A model generated the notes under the pieces. It had not been told where the DNA came from. It was given only the letters and a program-made list of their open reading frames with translations, and did no database searches. The translations under genes were made by a program, and so were the position numbers. From Hermatobates lingyangjiaoensis (lineage: Eukaryota; Arthropoda; Insecta; Hemiptera; Hermatobatidae): a stretch of 64,000 nucleotides of DNA. How positions within the stretch are numbered: the stretch's first letter is position 1; each line of letters starts with the position of its first letter. Of the stretch, positions 1 through 9,369 are shown in pieces. Where the stretch lies: positions 248,001-312,000 of the forward strand of contig JAPFBL010000323.1 of the NCBI GenBank assembly GCA_026182355.1. The letters run 5' to 3'.

Positions 1-150
1 TGACATCATACAGGATCGGAACCGATGGCTTAACGTCCTCTCCAAAGGACGACGTGCCAAGATTTATTCACCTCCCACGTGAAAATCGAACCCCGGATAT
101 ACCAGTTCAGAGCCGGGTACTTTAACCACATTGCTAACTTGGCCCCTATT
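1..150 (-). repeat. tRNA-derived SINE, 3' part cut by window edge
   Basis: Read on the minus strand, the SINE head ends near 149 and the B-box and the GTTAAG core follow toward position 1. The same family recurs about a dozen times in the window. The 3' tail lies outside, so the tail type is unknown. Confidence 0.85.
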
Positions 151-302
151 TGTAAACCTGTTATGTGTGTTCATTTAGTTTACTCTGGATAATTTTGTTG
201 TTCATACTGGATCGATTTTTCTTTTGTTAGGAGTACTGAAAGACCTTTTGATCGCTCTTGAAAACAAACAATCGAAAAGTCTCAGTATTTTATGTATTTT
301 GT

Positions 303-306
<4 letters not shown>

Positions 307-346
<40 letters not shown>
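307..346. repeat. (TA)20 microsatellite
   Basis: Uninterrupted TA tract. It directly precedes a short inverted repeat, the usual neighbourhood of (TA)n in the first 31 kb. Confidence 0.97.
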
Positions 347-350
<4 letters not shown>

Positions 351-356
351 ACACTA

Positions 357-404
357 TTTTTCTTTATCGAGGTTTGGTTGAGCTCGACCAAACCTCGATA
401 AAGA
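357..404. repeat. Short perfect inverted repeat
   Basis: Arms read CTTTATCGAGGTTTGGT and its complement around an 8-nt centre. The arm sequence ACCAAACCTCGATAAA recurs near 33357, just after a hammerhead-like motif, so this is probably the end of a PLE-derived unit. Confidence 0.8.
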
Positions 405-540
405 AAAGTAGTGGAGAATATAACTGGTCGAGATAAGAAAACTTTTTGAGGTATATACATATAAATACTTTCCCATGAAAAAACTGTGAGAAATAGACAA
501 ATTTAAATGTAGATTAAAAAATATAAAGAAATTTAAGATA

Positions 541-590
541 CACTCTTACAGTCTCTAGTCTTCGGTTTGAACCGTCATCAGGAAAAATAA
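541..590 (-). ncRNA. Degraded hammerhead-like motif (AATT family)
   Basis: On the minus strand CTGATGA is followed by a CGGTT/AACCG stem and GAAGACTAGAG. The stem III palindrome seen in sister copies (AATT) is mutated to GACT, so this copy is probably dead. Confidence 0.45.
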
Positions 591-790
591 GAGAGGGAAG
601 AGAAACCAAGAACACTAGCTCAGAGATAGTGGAGACCCACTCAAACCGTCAATTACTCTATGTTTTTTTTATCTTCATTGAACTTATAATATATATATAT
701 AATAATAAAATATAATATATATATATATATATAATAGGAGTTCAACATCGAAGAAAAGTAAGACTCAGAGTAAAGAAACACACTTAAAAA

Positions 791-822
791 CTCAAATTTT
801 CGGGCAATCCATCTTCAGGAGA
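791..822 (-). ncRNA. Hammerhead-like motif (AATT family)
   Basis: Minus strand: CTC, CTGAAGA, short stem II, GAA, AATT, T, GAG. CTC and GAG form stem I. The sequence is close to the motifs flanking the intact PLE. Stem II is weak in this copy. Confidence 0.55.
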
Positions 823-950
823 AAAGAGAAAAGGAGACCAAGCACGTTGTAGATGCACGGCAAGTGACCAACTTTATATATATATATATGTATTCGCACT
901 CCGTCCTCTGACATGGGGAGATCATTTTCACTTCGTCCTCACTTCTAGTC

Positions 951-984
951 TTCTCCTGACGACGAACAGTTCGAAATTTGAGAA
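951..984 (+). ncRNA. Hammerhead-like motif (ATAT-type, variant)
   Basis: TTCTC precedes CTGACGA and GAGAA follows the GAAATTT segment, giving a 5-bp stem I. Stem II is GAA/TTC around CA with one base before it. Related to the copies at 10.5, 11.0 and 22.3 kb. Confidence 0.6.
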
Positions 985-1083
985 TTTTTTAAGTGTGCTT
1001 TTTATTCCTTTTTCTATGTCGTGCTTTGTGTAAGTTAAAGATATATATAAATGATCAAACCACAATAAGAAATGGGAAAACAA

Positions 1084-1126
1084 GACTAAGATCTTTCAAC
1101 CGTAACAAGCGGTCTTCATCAGAGTC
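1084..1126 (-). ncRNA. Hammerhead-like motif (AGATCT family)
   Basis: Minus strand: GACT, CTGATGA, A, stem II GACCG/CGGTT with a CTTGTTA loop, GAA, the 6-nt palindrome AGATCT, T, AGTC. Stem I GACT/AGTC is perfect. One of the best examples in the window; a sister copy is at 56.6 kb. Confidence 0.7.
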
Positions 1127-1953
1127 AAAAACCCAACCTCTTCAGTTGGGTTTTTTTAAGGAAATTAAGATATTCATTTTATATTTTTTAGTTATATATA
1201 TGTTATTATCTTAGAAAGAAACATGGGAAAGGACTGACGTGAATGAATATGTCGACATCAGGAGAAGATGATGGGTCTTCTACGTGCTAGGTACTGTTTG
1301 TCAGGTCTTTTTTTGTGCGTTTCTTTCTAAGTATTTTGCCCTATAATTTGATATTTTATCGTCAAGATGGTTTCATTTTTGTTTATATATGAATACAGTC
1401 TAAGGAAATATAGCTTGAAATATTTGCAGAATGTCTTTTTACTTTATTAGAAATTAGAAAAACAACTTGTTTTTTGTACATGATAAGAATTACTTCTATA
1501 AATGTTTTCTTCTAATAAGCTTCTTTTATTTCTTCATCCTACAATTTCTTGTTTTCTTTTTTCGATTTTCATTCATTATTATCTTTTATTATCTTTTTTT
1601 TTCTAATGCATGCCTGTTTATTTTGCCTGGTAGTTGCATTCATTCGAAATATTTTCTATTCTCAGGATGTCAAAAGACAGTTAGTTTTGCGAAAAGAAGA
1701 AAATAAATTGTCAAAAAAAAACATATATATATAATGAAGATGCTTTGTTGTGGACAACTTGTATTGCAAGTGATGAAAAGTGTTTCGATTCATTGTGAGT
1801 GACAATTTCAATATTTTATCTTTTTTTTTTATTTATTTATTTATTATTAACCTCTAAGAAATGTTTGATGTAAGCTTATGCAATTCTTTCTATTCTTGTT
1901 CATTAGTGCTAAAGTAAAACAGGTCAGGGTGTGGAACATGAGGTCTTCTAGGT

Positions 1954-2421
1954 CAGTGTTTCCCAAACTCGAAAAAGTTTGGGAAACACTGACCTATATT
2001 GTGTTTCCCAAACTTTTTCGAGTTTGGGAAACACTAACCTAGAATAATAATCGAATCGAATAATAATCAGATTCCTAGACTAAATAACCAAATTAGTAAC
2101 ATTTTAATAATTAAATTAAAATAATTACTAATCGAATATTTATTTAGAATCCAATAGATTTATTGTTTCATAGCATATGTATCCAAAAGAATTAATACTT
2201 AAGTAATTAAAACTTAGGTGAGAATATACTTTAACAAAAAAATGAATTATCAAAACAAATAATTTTAAGAAACTGTTTCCTAGAAGTTTACATGTCGTGT
2301 TTTCACTTTTAATTTAGAAATTATATTGCATGAACATTTTCAATTTATGGAAATAGAATCCCCGCTCCTTTTTGCATTACCACCCCCGATATCAAAGCAC
2401 CGCCCATTTTGGAAAACACTG
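1954..2421. mobile_element. hAT-like MITE with perfect 8-bp TSD
   Basis: The termini CAGTGTTTCCC and GGAAAACACTG are flanked on both sides by TTCTAGGT (1946-1953 and 2422-2429). The body is colinear with the copy at 40105-40557. The left end is odd: the terminal repeat has been duplicated as a back-to-back palindrome of about 38 bp, with another partial copy behind it. The element sits in a small tandem array that contains the TSD sequence, so the TSD match is slightly less informative than usual. Confidence 0.85.
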
Positions 2422-2520
2422 TTCTAGGTTATCGCGTGTCTTCTTTTAGGTCATCGCATGTGATCTTCTAGGTCATCAATCACATGTGATTTTCTAGGTC
2501 ACCCATCGCATGTGATATAT
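2422..2520. repeat. Short tandem array around TTCTAGGTCATCGCATGTGA
   Basis: Three to four imperfect units follow the MITE, and part of a unit precedes it near 1940. The MITE therefore interrupted the array. Confidence 0.7.
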
Positions 2521-2912
2521 AATTTAAAAAAATATATCGTATTATTATACGATATATTATGATAGAAATATATATTTTTTTTAAGGAATATTCTCTTTAA
2601 ACTTTTCAAAATCACTATTTGAAGATTATCGACAAATGTTTGACTTAAAATAAAAATTTGTACTACCCCTATTTATGCCATTGAATCAGGGAGAATTTTG
2701 GGGGATTAAGGTAGGGTGGTTGAGCTCACCTTCTTCCTGGCTAATCCGGGTCGGTCTGTCGGTAACCATTTTTAAGATTCTATAGGAATTACCAAGTTTG
2801 ATATTTCCTATAGAATATATAGTAATTCTATACTATACTGTAGAATAGTCCTGATGATGAATGTAGACAGTAATCATGTCTACATAATCTACAGTAACAT
2901 GCAACAGTAAAC

Positions 2913-3071
2913 ATGTCGACTAGTAATATAGATGATAAGCTTTACAGTTTTAACGAACACACTAGGAAGGAAATTTGGAAATTTGAGATATTATGTAGGA
3001 AGCAGATACAAGCCAAATATGGGGCGTTATTTAACAATTTATGTTTAAATGAAGGACTGTTTCCAACTTTT

Positions 3072-3075
<4 letters not shown>
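2913..3075 (+). pseudogene. PLE ORF N-terminus, cut off at (TA)n
   Basis: It begins MSTSNIDDKLYSF and runs to LCLNEGLFPTFT, after which the frame enters (TA)n as Ile-Tyr repeats. The F-x-x-x-C-x-x-E-G-L-x-P pattern recurs in about ten fragments here and resembles the early conserved segment of PLE ORFs. No RT region follows. Assignment to the PLE N-terminus is inferred from this recurrence and from the neighbouring endonuclease and ribozyme-like sequences. Confidence 0.6.

Positions 3076-3118
<43 letters not shown>
3075..3118. repeat. (AT)22 microsatellite
   Basis: Uninterrupted AT tract between a PLE N-terminal fragment and a flanking-region fragment. Confidence 0.97.
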
Positions 3119-3120
<2 letters not shown>

Positions 3121-3292
3121 AATTCTGCACGAATGGTCCGGATCTCGAATATGATTGGCTATTTTTGACCAATATCATGCCGGTGGGAGTGACTTCATGG
3201 AAGAGCTTCACTGAGTAATGGCTTTTGTTAGAGCCGGAAACAATAGAGTCCAAAATGGAAAACTATTTGGTCAAAAATAGCCAATCATATAT
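3119..3292 (+). repeat. PLE flank fragment beginning GAATTCTGCACGA
   Basis: The same sequence follows (TA)n at 23910, also just after an N-terminal fragment. The two loci therefore share the order N-terminus, (TA)n, flank. GATTGGCTATTTTTGACC near 3152 is repeated inverted near 3271, making a foldback. The stretch around 3177 resembles part of the 25.4-kb GC-rich repeat. Confidence 0.6.
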
Positions 3293-3369
3293 ATATATAT
3301 AAATATATATATCCTTTTTTCGTTGTTAGAACAACGGTTTATGTATGTCGACGCGTTTCGACTGCCGTG

Positions 3370-3455
3370 TTCAACGACAAATACTCTATCGTGTTCAACG
3401 AAACCTGTCTATCTGAGAGACTGCTGCCCAAGTATACTAATATATATATATATTT
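3370..3455 (+). pseudogene. PLE N-terminal fragment ending at (TA)n
   Basis: One frame reads VFNETCLSERLLPKYTNI and then Ile-Tyr repeats from (TA)n. It is a separate family from the 2913 copy. The sequence after the TA tract is unrelated PLE material. Confidence 0.55.
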
Positions 3456-3472
3456 CATGCTTGGTTGCCTTT

Positions 3473-3565
3473 TTTAGAAATTAAGCAAGAAATTGGCATA
3501 AAATTTTCAGAAACTTGTTTGCAAGAAGGATTGATTCCAACCTTCACTAATATTTATATATATAA
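3473..3565 (+). pseudogene. PLE N-terminal fragment ending at (TA)n
   Basis: One frame reads KFSETCLQEGLIPTFTNI and then a short TA tract. It stops at the same codons as the neighbouring copy, although the amino acids before it differ. Confidence 0.55.
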
Positions 3566-4049
3566 TGTATATGAAATAAAGATACGCTGCCTTTGATACC
3601 ATATGTTGCACTGACTCTAGTACGTGTGACAGAGGCAATATGAGATTAATGTTGCTTAAGAAAGAGATTCTCTTTAAGCGACCATTTGTCGTCCATATAC
3701 CCTACTCTTTGACAGTTTTAATTATAAGTCCACTTATATGTTGCACCCTAGATCATCACATGCTCTCTGTCCTATTCAATTTTAAAATTAGCTCTTACTT
3801 TGTTCAAGCCAATAAAGCCGTTCGGTATTATAGTTGGCAGAAGTGTATTAAAACTGAAAGATCTCTTTGTTCAGAGATTAATATCGCATATGCCACAGTG
3901 AAAGTAATAAGGCATTAATTACTTTGTATTTTAAAAGTAACTACTCTCAATGAGACTAAATTACCTAGTGGCCTACACCAAAAGGTTCACCTCTGGCTTA
4001 GAATATACTAATACAAATATATTTATCTAAATTGAAATGCTTGTACGTA

Positions 4050-4053
<4 letters not shown>
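3566..4053. other. No gene seen
   Basis: AT-rich sequence with one 92-codon open frame at 3640-3918 that has no recognisable motif. I see no repeat family here. Confidence 0.5.

Positions 4054-4090
<37 letters not shown>
4054..4090. repeat. (TA)n tract, left boundary of an inverted-repeat unit
   Basis: TA tract directly before the mirror-image unit at 4091-4601. Confidence 0.95.
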
Positions 4091-4093
<3 letters not shown>

Positions 4094-4160
4094 TAATAAT
4101 CAAAATACTTGATGTAATAGATGGATTAATTTACCACAATGAAACAAATTTTGAAACAAT

Positions 4161-4196
4161 GCTCTAATGCCTTTCGTCAACACATAGTCAGAGAGC
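4161..4196 (-). ncRNA. Hammerhead-like motif (AGGCCT family, variant core)
   Basis: Minus strand: GCTCT, CTGACTA, a small stem II, GAA, AGGCAT, T, AGAGC. Stem I GCTCT/AGAGC is perfect, but the core has CTGACTA instead of CTGANGA, so activity is doubtful. Confidence 0.5.
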
Positions 4197-4496
4197 AGGT
4201 GAACTAAAAAATAATAAATACTTGTTAACCTGGTTGATTGAAGTTTCTAGAATTGTTGGTAATCCTGAATGTGTTTAATGATGAAGAAGTTTTCATCTGT
4301 TTAATTATTCCGCTCATCAGAATTTCATCCAATTTATAGAGTCCCTAGGATATATTGTTCATTAATTTCTCATAAAAGTTCTTTATGAGCGCACTTTCCA
4401 CAATATTTCTTCTTCTTTCCGAAGACACAAATATTAATTCATTTGCTTCATTCCAGTTAATCATATTATTACTTTCTTATGTGCATGAACAACAAT

Positions 4497-4527
4497 CTGA
4501 CTATGTGTTGACGAAAGGCCTTAGAGC
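4497..4527 (+). ncRNA. Hammerhead-like motif (AGGCCT family), inverted partner
   Basis: CTGACTA, GAA, AGGCCT, T, AGAGC. The core variant is shared with the partner at 4161, as expected if one arm was copied from the other. The 5' strand of stem I is lost. Confidence 0.45.
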
Positions 4528-4600
4528 ATTGTTTCCAAATTTGTTTCATTGTGGTAAATTAATCCATCTATTACATCAAATGTTATTTTGATTATTATTC

Positions 4601-4609
<9 letters not shown>

Positions 4610-4649
<40 letters not shown>
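4610..4649. repeat. (AT)20 tract at the left edge of the intact PLE
   Basis: The PLE begins immediately after it with CGAGTTCGAGATT. Confidence 0.95.
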
Positions 4650-4650
<1 letters not shown>

Positions 4651-5722
4651 GAGTTCGAGATTAACAAAGAGCAACACACAAAGTAGGGAAACACACTTAC
4701 AGACTCAAATTTTCGGGTAATCCGTCTTCAGGAGAAAAGAGAATGGGAGACCAAGCACGTTGTAGGCGCAACGGCAAGTAACCAACCCGGCAACCGCCAG
4801 TGCTGTCAACCGTACCCGGTCTTAAAGTATAAAATTAGGAGAAGATATAAACAGAAGCTCAGATAAGCAGTACTGGTTGGGTAAAACTATAAGTAGGTGA
4901 AAAATAATAAACAATATAAGATAAAAACAAACTATAAGAAACAAAAATAATGATAGAGAAAAGAAGAAAAAATAAATAAATAAAAATAAATACAATACAA
5001 AAAACTTGCATTGGTTGTTTTAGTAAATAAAAGATAGAGACTGAATAAAAGGGTAAGTATGGGAAACTAGTTAAGAATAAGAATTTAGAAAAATAAAATA
5101 GGATAAAACAAACTAGTAGTAAGTGAAGAAGACAAAATAGATATACACAAAATATACGAAAGAGGAAAAAAGAAATAAGTACTAGAGAAAGAATACTGGA
5201 AAAAAAGTACAAAAAAAAAATGTACAAAAAAATTATCTTTTAAGGTTAAGTCCAGGTGCACTGCGCGCCCCGAGCAACCAGATGTGAGCCTCCTCAGAGG
5301 CTCTAAGGGTCACGGTATTATCACCAGGGGGAATCTGACGCAGAATCTGCACACTGAAGCAGTCGTTAAAAGACAGACCGTGGGATTTGGCGTGTATGGC
5401 GACAGGTAAATTGGAGTTGTTGTTAACGGATGCTCTATGACCGTTCATACGGAGGCTGAGCTTGTTAGAGGACAGTCCTACGTAGAACGCATCACAACGA
5501 GTACAGTCCAATTTGTAAACACAATTTTTGGATGTACATGAGCAGTCCTTAGCAACAGGGAAGGACTGGTTATGGGAAGATGGAGTGAAGTGTGAAAGGG
5601 GGTTGAGAAGCGGACAGGTCAGGCACCCCCGCCTTTCGCAACTCTTAGCGCCCACAGACGGGTGGTTGACGCGCCTGGACGTCAAGTCTCTGTGGGAAAA
5701 GAGGTTGCCAAGGTTGGGGGAA
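4649..5722. repeat. Left arm of the 1.07-kb inverted repeat
   Basis: It covers the endonuclease-encoding 3' end of the ORF, the 3' untranslated region and the ribozyme-like motif. It is complementary to 8251-9326. The translated arms are identical where compared. Confidence 0.93.
4704..4733 (-). ncRNA. Hammerhead-like motif in the PLE 3' region (AATT family)
   Basis: Minus strand: CTC, CTGAAGA, C, GG-ATTAC-CC, GAA, AATT, T, GAG. Stem I is CTC/GAG and the nucleotide at the predicted cleavage site is T. It lies about 500 nt downstream of the ORF stop. Its mirror copy is at 9238. Confidence 0.65.
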
Positions 5723-8190
5723 CGTCTATATGAGAGGCGGGGTTGGCTGGGGAAAATAGTCGACGTGGAAGGAGAAGAGGATAGGATGGGGAACAGATCT
5801 TTGATAATGCGTTTGAGTTTGTGTATACCGGGGAAGAAGGTAGTAACAAGGAGGGGAGACTCATTCACCGGGGAAGTGGAGACGGAAGGAGGGTTGACGG
5901 ATAAATTCGCAGGGATCAGTCTTCTTTCCAGTAACGATGGCGGATAACCACGCTCCAGGAACTTGGTTCTGAGGGAGTTGAGGTGCAGGTTCTTCTGCTG
6001 GAGTCGGTTGCAAATACGGTGGATTCGGATGGATAAGGATCTGGGGATAGATTTCTTTATGTGGGGAGGGTGACAACTATTAAAGTGGAGGTACTGGTGT
6101 GGGTTTGAGGGTTTAGAGTGAACGGAGGTAATGAGGTTGTTGCCCTGGAGGGTAATGTCGATGTCAAGAAAGGTCATAGAGGTGGCTGAAACGTTGTGGG
6201 TATAAGAAACAGAAGTGCAGAAAGTTCTAAAATTCAGAAGGAAGGAGTCAAGTTCGGAACTACCGTGGGGCCAGATGAAAAATATATCGTCAATGAAACG
6301 GGTGTAAAATAAGGGGAGCAAGTGGTAAGAGTGAAGGAAACTATTTTCTAAATGTGCCATAAAAAGATTCGCGAAAGAGGGAGCCATCCTGGTTCCCATG
6401 GCAGTTCCTCTGACTTGCAGGTAGAAGTCATCTTTGAAACGGAAGGAATTATGTTTGAGGACAAAGTCAGTTAGGGAGATTATAAAGTCAGTCGAAGGTA
6501 AATGGGGGAGAGGTCTGGAAGTGAGGAAGTGTCGTAAGGATTCTAAGCCCTCATCGTGTTTGATAACGGTGTAAAGCGAGGTCACGTCCATCGTCACTAG
6601 GAGAATGGGATAAGGGGTGGATGCAGGAAGGGATAGGTTTTTGAGGAGTTCCAGAAAGTGGAATGAGTCTTTACAGTAGGAGGGTTGGACTCTTACTAAA
6701 GGTTGTAGAACTGAGTCTACGAAGGCTGAAATCCTTTCAGTAAGACATTTATAGGATGAAACAATAGGTCTTCCAGGAGGTGGATTGTCGGGCATGTGAT
6801 AAGGTTTGTGTATTTTGGGGAGGATGTAGAATATGGGACATCGGGGAGTAGTGGGGATAAGGAGCTTAAGGTCTTCATCAGTGAGACCCTCTGAATTGGA
6901 ATAGGAACGGAGCAGGGTGACCAACTTCTTGTGAAAATTAGGTGTGGGATCGGAGGAGAGAGGTTGGTAGAACAATGGGTCTCGCAGCTGCCTCAGTGCT
7001 TCGCTTTCATAATGATCACGATCCATGAGTACAACCGTGGACCCCTTGTCAGCTGGCATAATTAACAGATTACTATTATTAACCAAGTTATTAATAGCCC
7101 TTCGTTCGGAGGGGGATAGGTTGTCAGGGGGTCTAAGGCTATCAAGAAAAGAAGGGTTAGAAACCCTGTTGAGAAGTTGGGAAATGAATTGCTCTAACGG
7201 ATGAGAGGCTAGAAGGGGTGGAGGCTCATTAGTGGAAAGAGGTTTAAACTTACGGAGGGTAACTCTGGGAGTAGAGTTTGCGGCAGGATTCGGATGGACG
7301 GAGGATTTCCAGAATTGCCGCCATCGGAGGGATCTGCAAAACATCTGCACATCCTCCAGGAGCTTAACCCGTTGGACCTTAGGGGTGGGACAGAAAGAGA
7401 GACCTTTAGCAAGTAAGTTCCTTTCATCGACAGTGAGGCAGTGGGAGGACAAATTACAGAAAATGTTGGAGTTGTAGGGAGAAGAACCAGTGGCTGTGGA
7501 AACGGGTGAACTGTTCAGGGGAGGTCGTTGTGGGTTCGGGACTGGAGTTAAGTTAGTGACAGGGGTGAGATTTTCAAAAAGGTTCAGTTGTGGAATAGGG
7601 AGCAAGTTTGAGGGATGATTGGGTGAATGAGGAGAGTTGGGTAAGGTGGGTTCAGGAGTAGGAATCAAACCCAAGGGACTTTTGGTGGGGACTGGGGTGG
7701 CGATGGGGCAGGTGGGAAATAGTGGAGTGCAGTTGTTGGTGAGGTTGGGTATTATAAGGGGAAGGCCAAGGCCCAGGTCCAGATAGCTGCGGCAGAGATT
7801 GGAAAGTTTGATCAAGGAGGACTTTCTCTTGATTGAGAGTAAGTTTTCGGCACTTCTCATGTGTTGAAGACACAAGGGAAGGTGGGAGGAAGAAATTTTT
7901 AGCAAAAGATTCAGAGTTGAGGTTAACTTATGAAAAAGGGAACTCCGAACTTTCTGGTAGTTGGAGAGAGTGAGGCGGGTTAAATTTAATGAGCATTGGA
8001 AGCCAAAAATAGCGATATCTTTACGAAAGGTTGGAGGAATGGCAGAAAGGGGAAGGTTCAGAGTTAAACCATTCGGTGGAATATTAAGGAGGAGGCAGTG
8101 GGAGAGAAACTCAATGTGCGCAGTGCACCTTGCAATTTTGTGTGACAGAAAATAAATTTGGTCCAACCAGTAGGATGTGGGGTTCTGCAT
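5233..8190 (-). CDS. PLE reverse transcriptase / GIY-YIG endonuclease
   Basis: This 985-residue ORF has no internal stop. Residues 244-270 contain the conserved pre-RT block (LTVDERNLLAKGLSF). RT motifs follow in order: PADKG (379-383), LPKIHKP (457-463) and GRPIVSS (473-479), the catalytic MDVTSLYT (Asp535), RGTAMGTRMAP (594-604), RFIDD (Asp634/635), then TFLDIDI (673-679). A Cys-rich region (C851, C856, C859, C883, C885, C890, C896, C899) leads into a GIY-YIG domain with VYKL (891-894), YVGL (903-906), Arg914, His918 and a Glu in RASEEAHIWLLGAR (963-976). In PLEs the RT copies the element RNA at a nick thought to be made by the endonuclease. Residues 150-240 are Pro/Ser/Thr-rich and probably disordered. 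The Met at 8190 is the only good start near the 5' end. Intactness and twin arms suggest recent activity. Confidence 0.93.
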   Translation of the reverse strand: MQNPTSYWLDQIYFLSHKIARCTAHIEFLSHCLLLNIPPNGLTLNLPLSAIPPTFRKDIAIFGFQCSLNLTRLTLSNYQKVRSSLFHKLTSTLNLLLKISSSHLPLCLQHMRSAENLLSIKRKSSLIKLSNLCRSYLDLGLGLPLIIPNLTNNCTPLFPTCPIATPVPTKSPLGLIPTPEPTLPNSPHSPNHPSNLLPIPQLNLFENLTPVTNLTPVPNPQRPPLNSSPVSTATGSSPYNSNIFCNLSSHCLTVDERNLLAKGLSFCPTPKVQRVKLLEDVQMFCRSLRWRQFWKSSVHPNPAANSTPRVTLRKFKPLSTNEPPPLLASHPLEQFISQLLNRVSNPSFLDSLRPPDNLSPSERRAINNLVNNSNLLIMPADKGSTVVLMDRDHYESEALRQLRDPLFYQPLSSDPTPNFHKKLVTLLRSYSNSEGLTDEDLKLLIPTTPRCPIFYILPKIHKPYHMPDNPPPGRPIVSSYKCLTERISAFVDSVLQPLVRVQPSYCKDSFHFLELLKNLSLPASTPYPILLVTMDVTSLYTVIKHDEGLESLRHFLTSRPLPHLPSTDFIISLTDFVLKHNSFRFKDDFYLQVRGTAMGTRMAPSFANLFMAHLENSFLHSYHLLPLFYTRFIDDIFFIWPHGSSELDSFLLNFRTFCTSVSYTHNVSATSMTFLDIDITLQGNNLITSVHSKPSNPHQYLHFNSCHPPHIKKSIPRSLSIRIHRICNRLQQKNLHLNSLRTKFLERGYPPSLLERRLIPANLSVNPPSVSTSPVNESPLLVTTFFPGIHKLKRIIKDLFPILSSSPSTSTIFPSQPRLSYRRSPNLGNLFSHRDLTSRRVNHPSVGAKSCERRGCLTCPLLNPLSHFTPSSHNQSFPVAKDCSCTSKNCVYKLDCTRCDAFYVGLSSNKLSLRMNGHRASVNNNSNLPVAIHAKSHGLSFNDCFSVQILRQIPPGDNTVTLRASEEAHIWLLGARSAPGLNLKR

Positions 8191-8287
8191 CTTGAAGAAA
8201 AAAATAAATAATAATAATAATTAAAGGGATGATAGATGAAAAATTGGTGGTTCCCCCAACCTTGGCAACCTCTTTTCCCACAGAGAC

Positions 8288-8740
8288 TTGACGTCCAGGC
8301 GCGTCAACCACCCGTCTGTGGGCGCTAAGAGTTGCGAAAGGCGGGGGTGCCTGACCTGTCCGCTTCTCAACCCCCTTTCACACTTCACTCCATCTTCCCA
8401 TAACCAGTCCTTCCCTGTTGCTAAGGACTGCTCATGTACATCCAAAAATTGTGTTTACAAATTGGACTGTACTCGTTGTGATGCGTTCTACGTAGGACTG
8501 TCCTCTAACAAGCTCAGCCTCCGTATGAACGGTCATAGAGCATCCGTTAACAACAACTCCAATTTACCTGTCGCCATACACGCCAAATCCCACGGTCTGT
8601 CTTTTAACGACTGCTTCAGTGTGCAGATTCTGCGTCAGATTCCCCCTGGTGATAATACCGTGACCCTTAGAGCCTCTGAGGAGGCTCACATCTGGTTGCT
8701 CGGGGCGCGCAGTGCACCTGGACTTAACCTTAAAAGATAA
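8288..8740 (+). pseudogene. Inverted copy of the PLE endonuclease C-terminus
   Basis: It encodes the last ~150 residues of the PLE protein (from TSRRVNHPSVG to the C-terminal LNLKR), including the complete Cys-rich linker and GIY-YIG domain, in one open frame with the natural stop. It has no RT. The in-frame Met at 8288 lies outside the PLE frame's own ATG context. It could yield an endonuclease-only protein, but I treat it as a duplicated fragment. Confidence 0.75.
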
Positions 8741-9237
8741 TTTTTTTGTACATTTTTTTTTGTACTTTTTTTCCAGTATTCTTTCTCTAGTACTTATTTC
8801 TTTTTTCCTCTTTCGTATATTTTGTGTATATCTATTTTGTCTTCTTCACTTACTACTAGTTTGTTTTATCCTATTTTATTTTTCTAAATTCTTATTCTTA
8901 ACTAGTTTCCCATACTTACCCTTTTATTCAGTCTCTATCTTTTATTTACTAAAACAACCAATGCAAGTTTTTTGTATTGTATTTATTTTTATTTATTTAT
9001 TTTTTCTTCTTTTCTCTATCATTATTTTTGTTTCTTATAGTTTGTTTTTATCTTATATTGTTTATTATTTTTCACCTACTTATAGTTTTACCCAACCAGT
9101 ACTGCTTATCTGAGCTTCTGTTTATATCTTCTCCTAATTTTATACTTTAAGACCGGGTACGGTTGACAGCACTGGCGGTTGCCGGGTTGGTTACTTGCCG
9201 TTGCGCCTACAACGTGCTTGGTCTCCCATTCTCTTTT

Positions 9238-9268
9238 CTCCTGAAGACGGATTACCCGAAAATTTGAG
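9238..9268 (+). ncRNA. Hammerhead-like motif in the inverted PLE arm (AATT family)
   Basis: Same sequence as 4704-4733 in the opposite orientation: CTC, CTGAAGA, C, GG/CC stem, GAA, AATT, T, GAG. The intact PLE is thus bracketed by two motifs facing away from its centre. Confidence 0.65.
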
Positions 9269-9369
9269 TCTGTAAGTGTGTTTCCCTACTTTGTGTGTTG
9301 CTCTTTGTTAATCTCGAACTCGTATTGTGTCCAGTTTGGATCGTATTTCGTTTTATCAGTGAATATATA

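Larger units (their letters stand above)
4091..4601. repeat. Inverted-repeat unit with paired hammerhead-like motifs
   Basis: Arms at about 4091-4196 and 4497-4601 are near-perfect inverted copies separated by about 300 bp. (TA)n lies directly outside both arms. Each arm carries one AGGCCT-family motif, facing opposite ways. No coding remnant is recognised in the spacer. Confidence 0.85.
8251..9326. repeat. Right arm of the 1.07-kb inverted repeat
   Basis: Inverted copy of 4649-5722, separated from the PLE start codon by an AT-rich leader of about 60 bp (8191-8250). Transcription through the whole element would give RNA able to fold on itself over more than 1 kb. Confidence 0.93.
4649..9361 (-). 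mobile_element. Apparently intact Penelope-like element with inverted terminal arms
   Basis: The element lies between (TA)n tracts. On the minus strand it carries a short 5' leader, a 985-aa ORF (8190 to 5233) and about 580 bp of 3' region with a hammerhead-like motif. The last ~1.07 kb (part of the endonuclease, 3' region and motif) is also present inverted upstream of the start codon (8251-9326). The arms look almost identical, which suggests a recent insertion. Partial copies in direct or inverted orientation next to a PLE are a known hallmark of the group. The right arm continues about 35 bp further before the TA tract than the left arm does. Confidence 0.9.

Noticed and set aside
3075..3118. 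Ile-Tyr repeat proteins
   Set aside because: They come from (TA)n microsatellites, which are open in two frames on each strand.
4859..5227. A 122-aa hydrophobic protein, also at 8712-9113
   Set aside because: This is the T-rich 3' untranslated region of the PLE read as Phe/Leu/Ile codons.
5528..5947. A 139-aa plus-strand protein inside the PLE
   Set aside because: Antisense shadow of the RT/endonuclease ORF. Its repeat at 8221-8445 is only the inverted arm.
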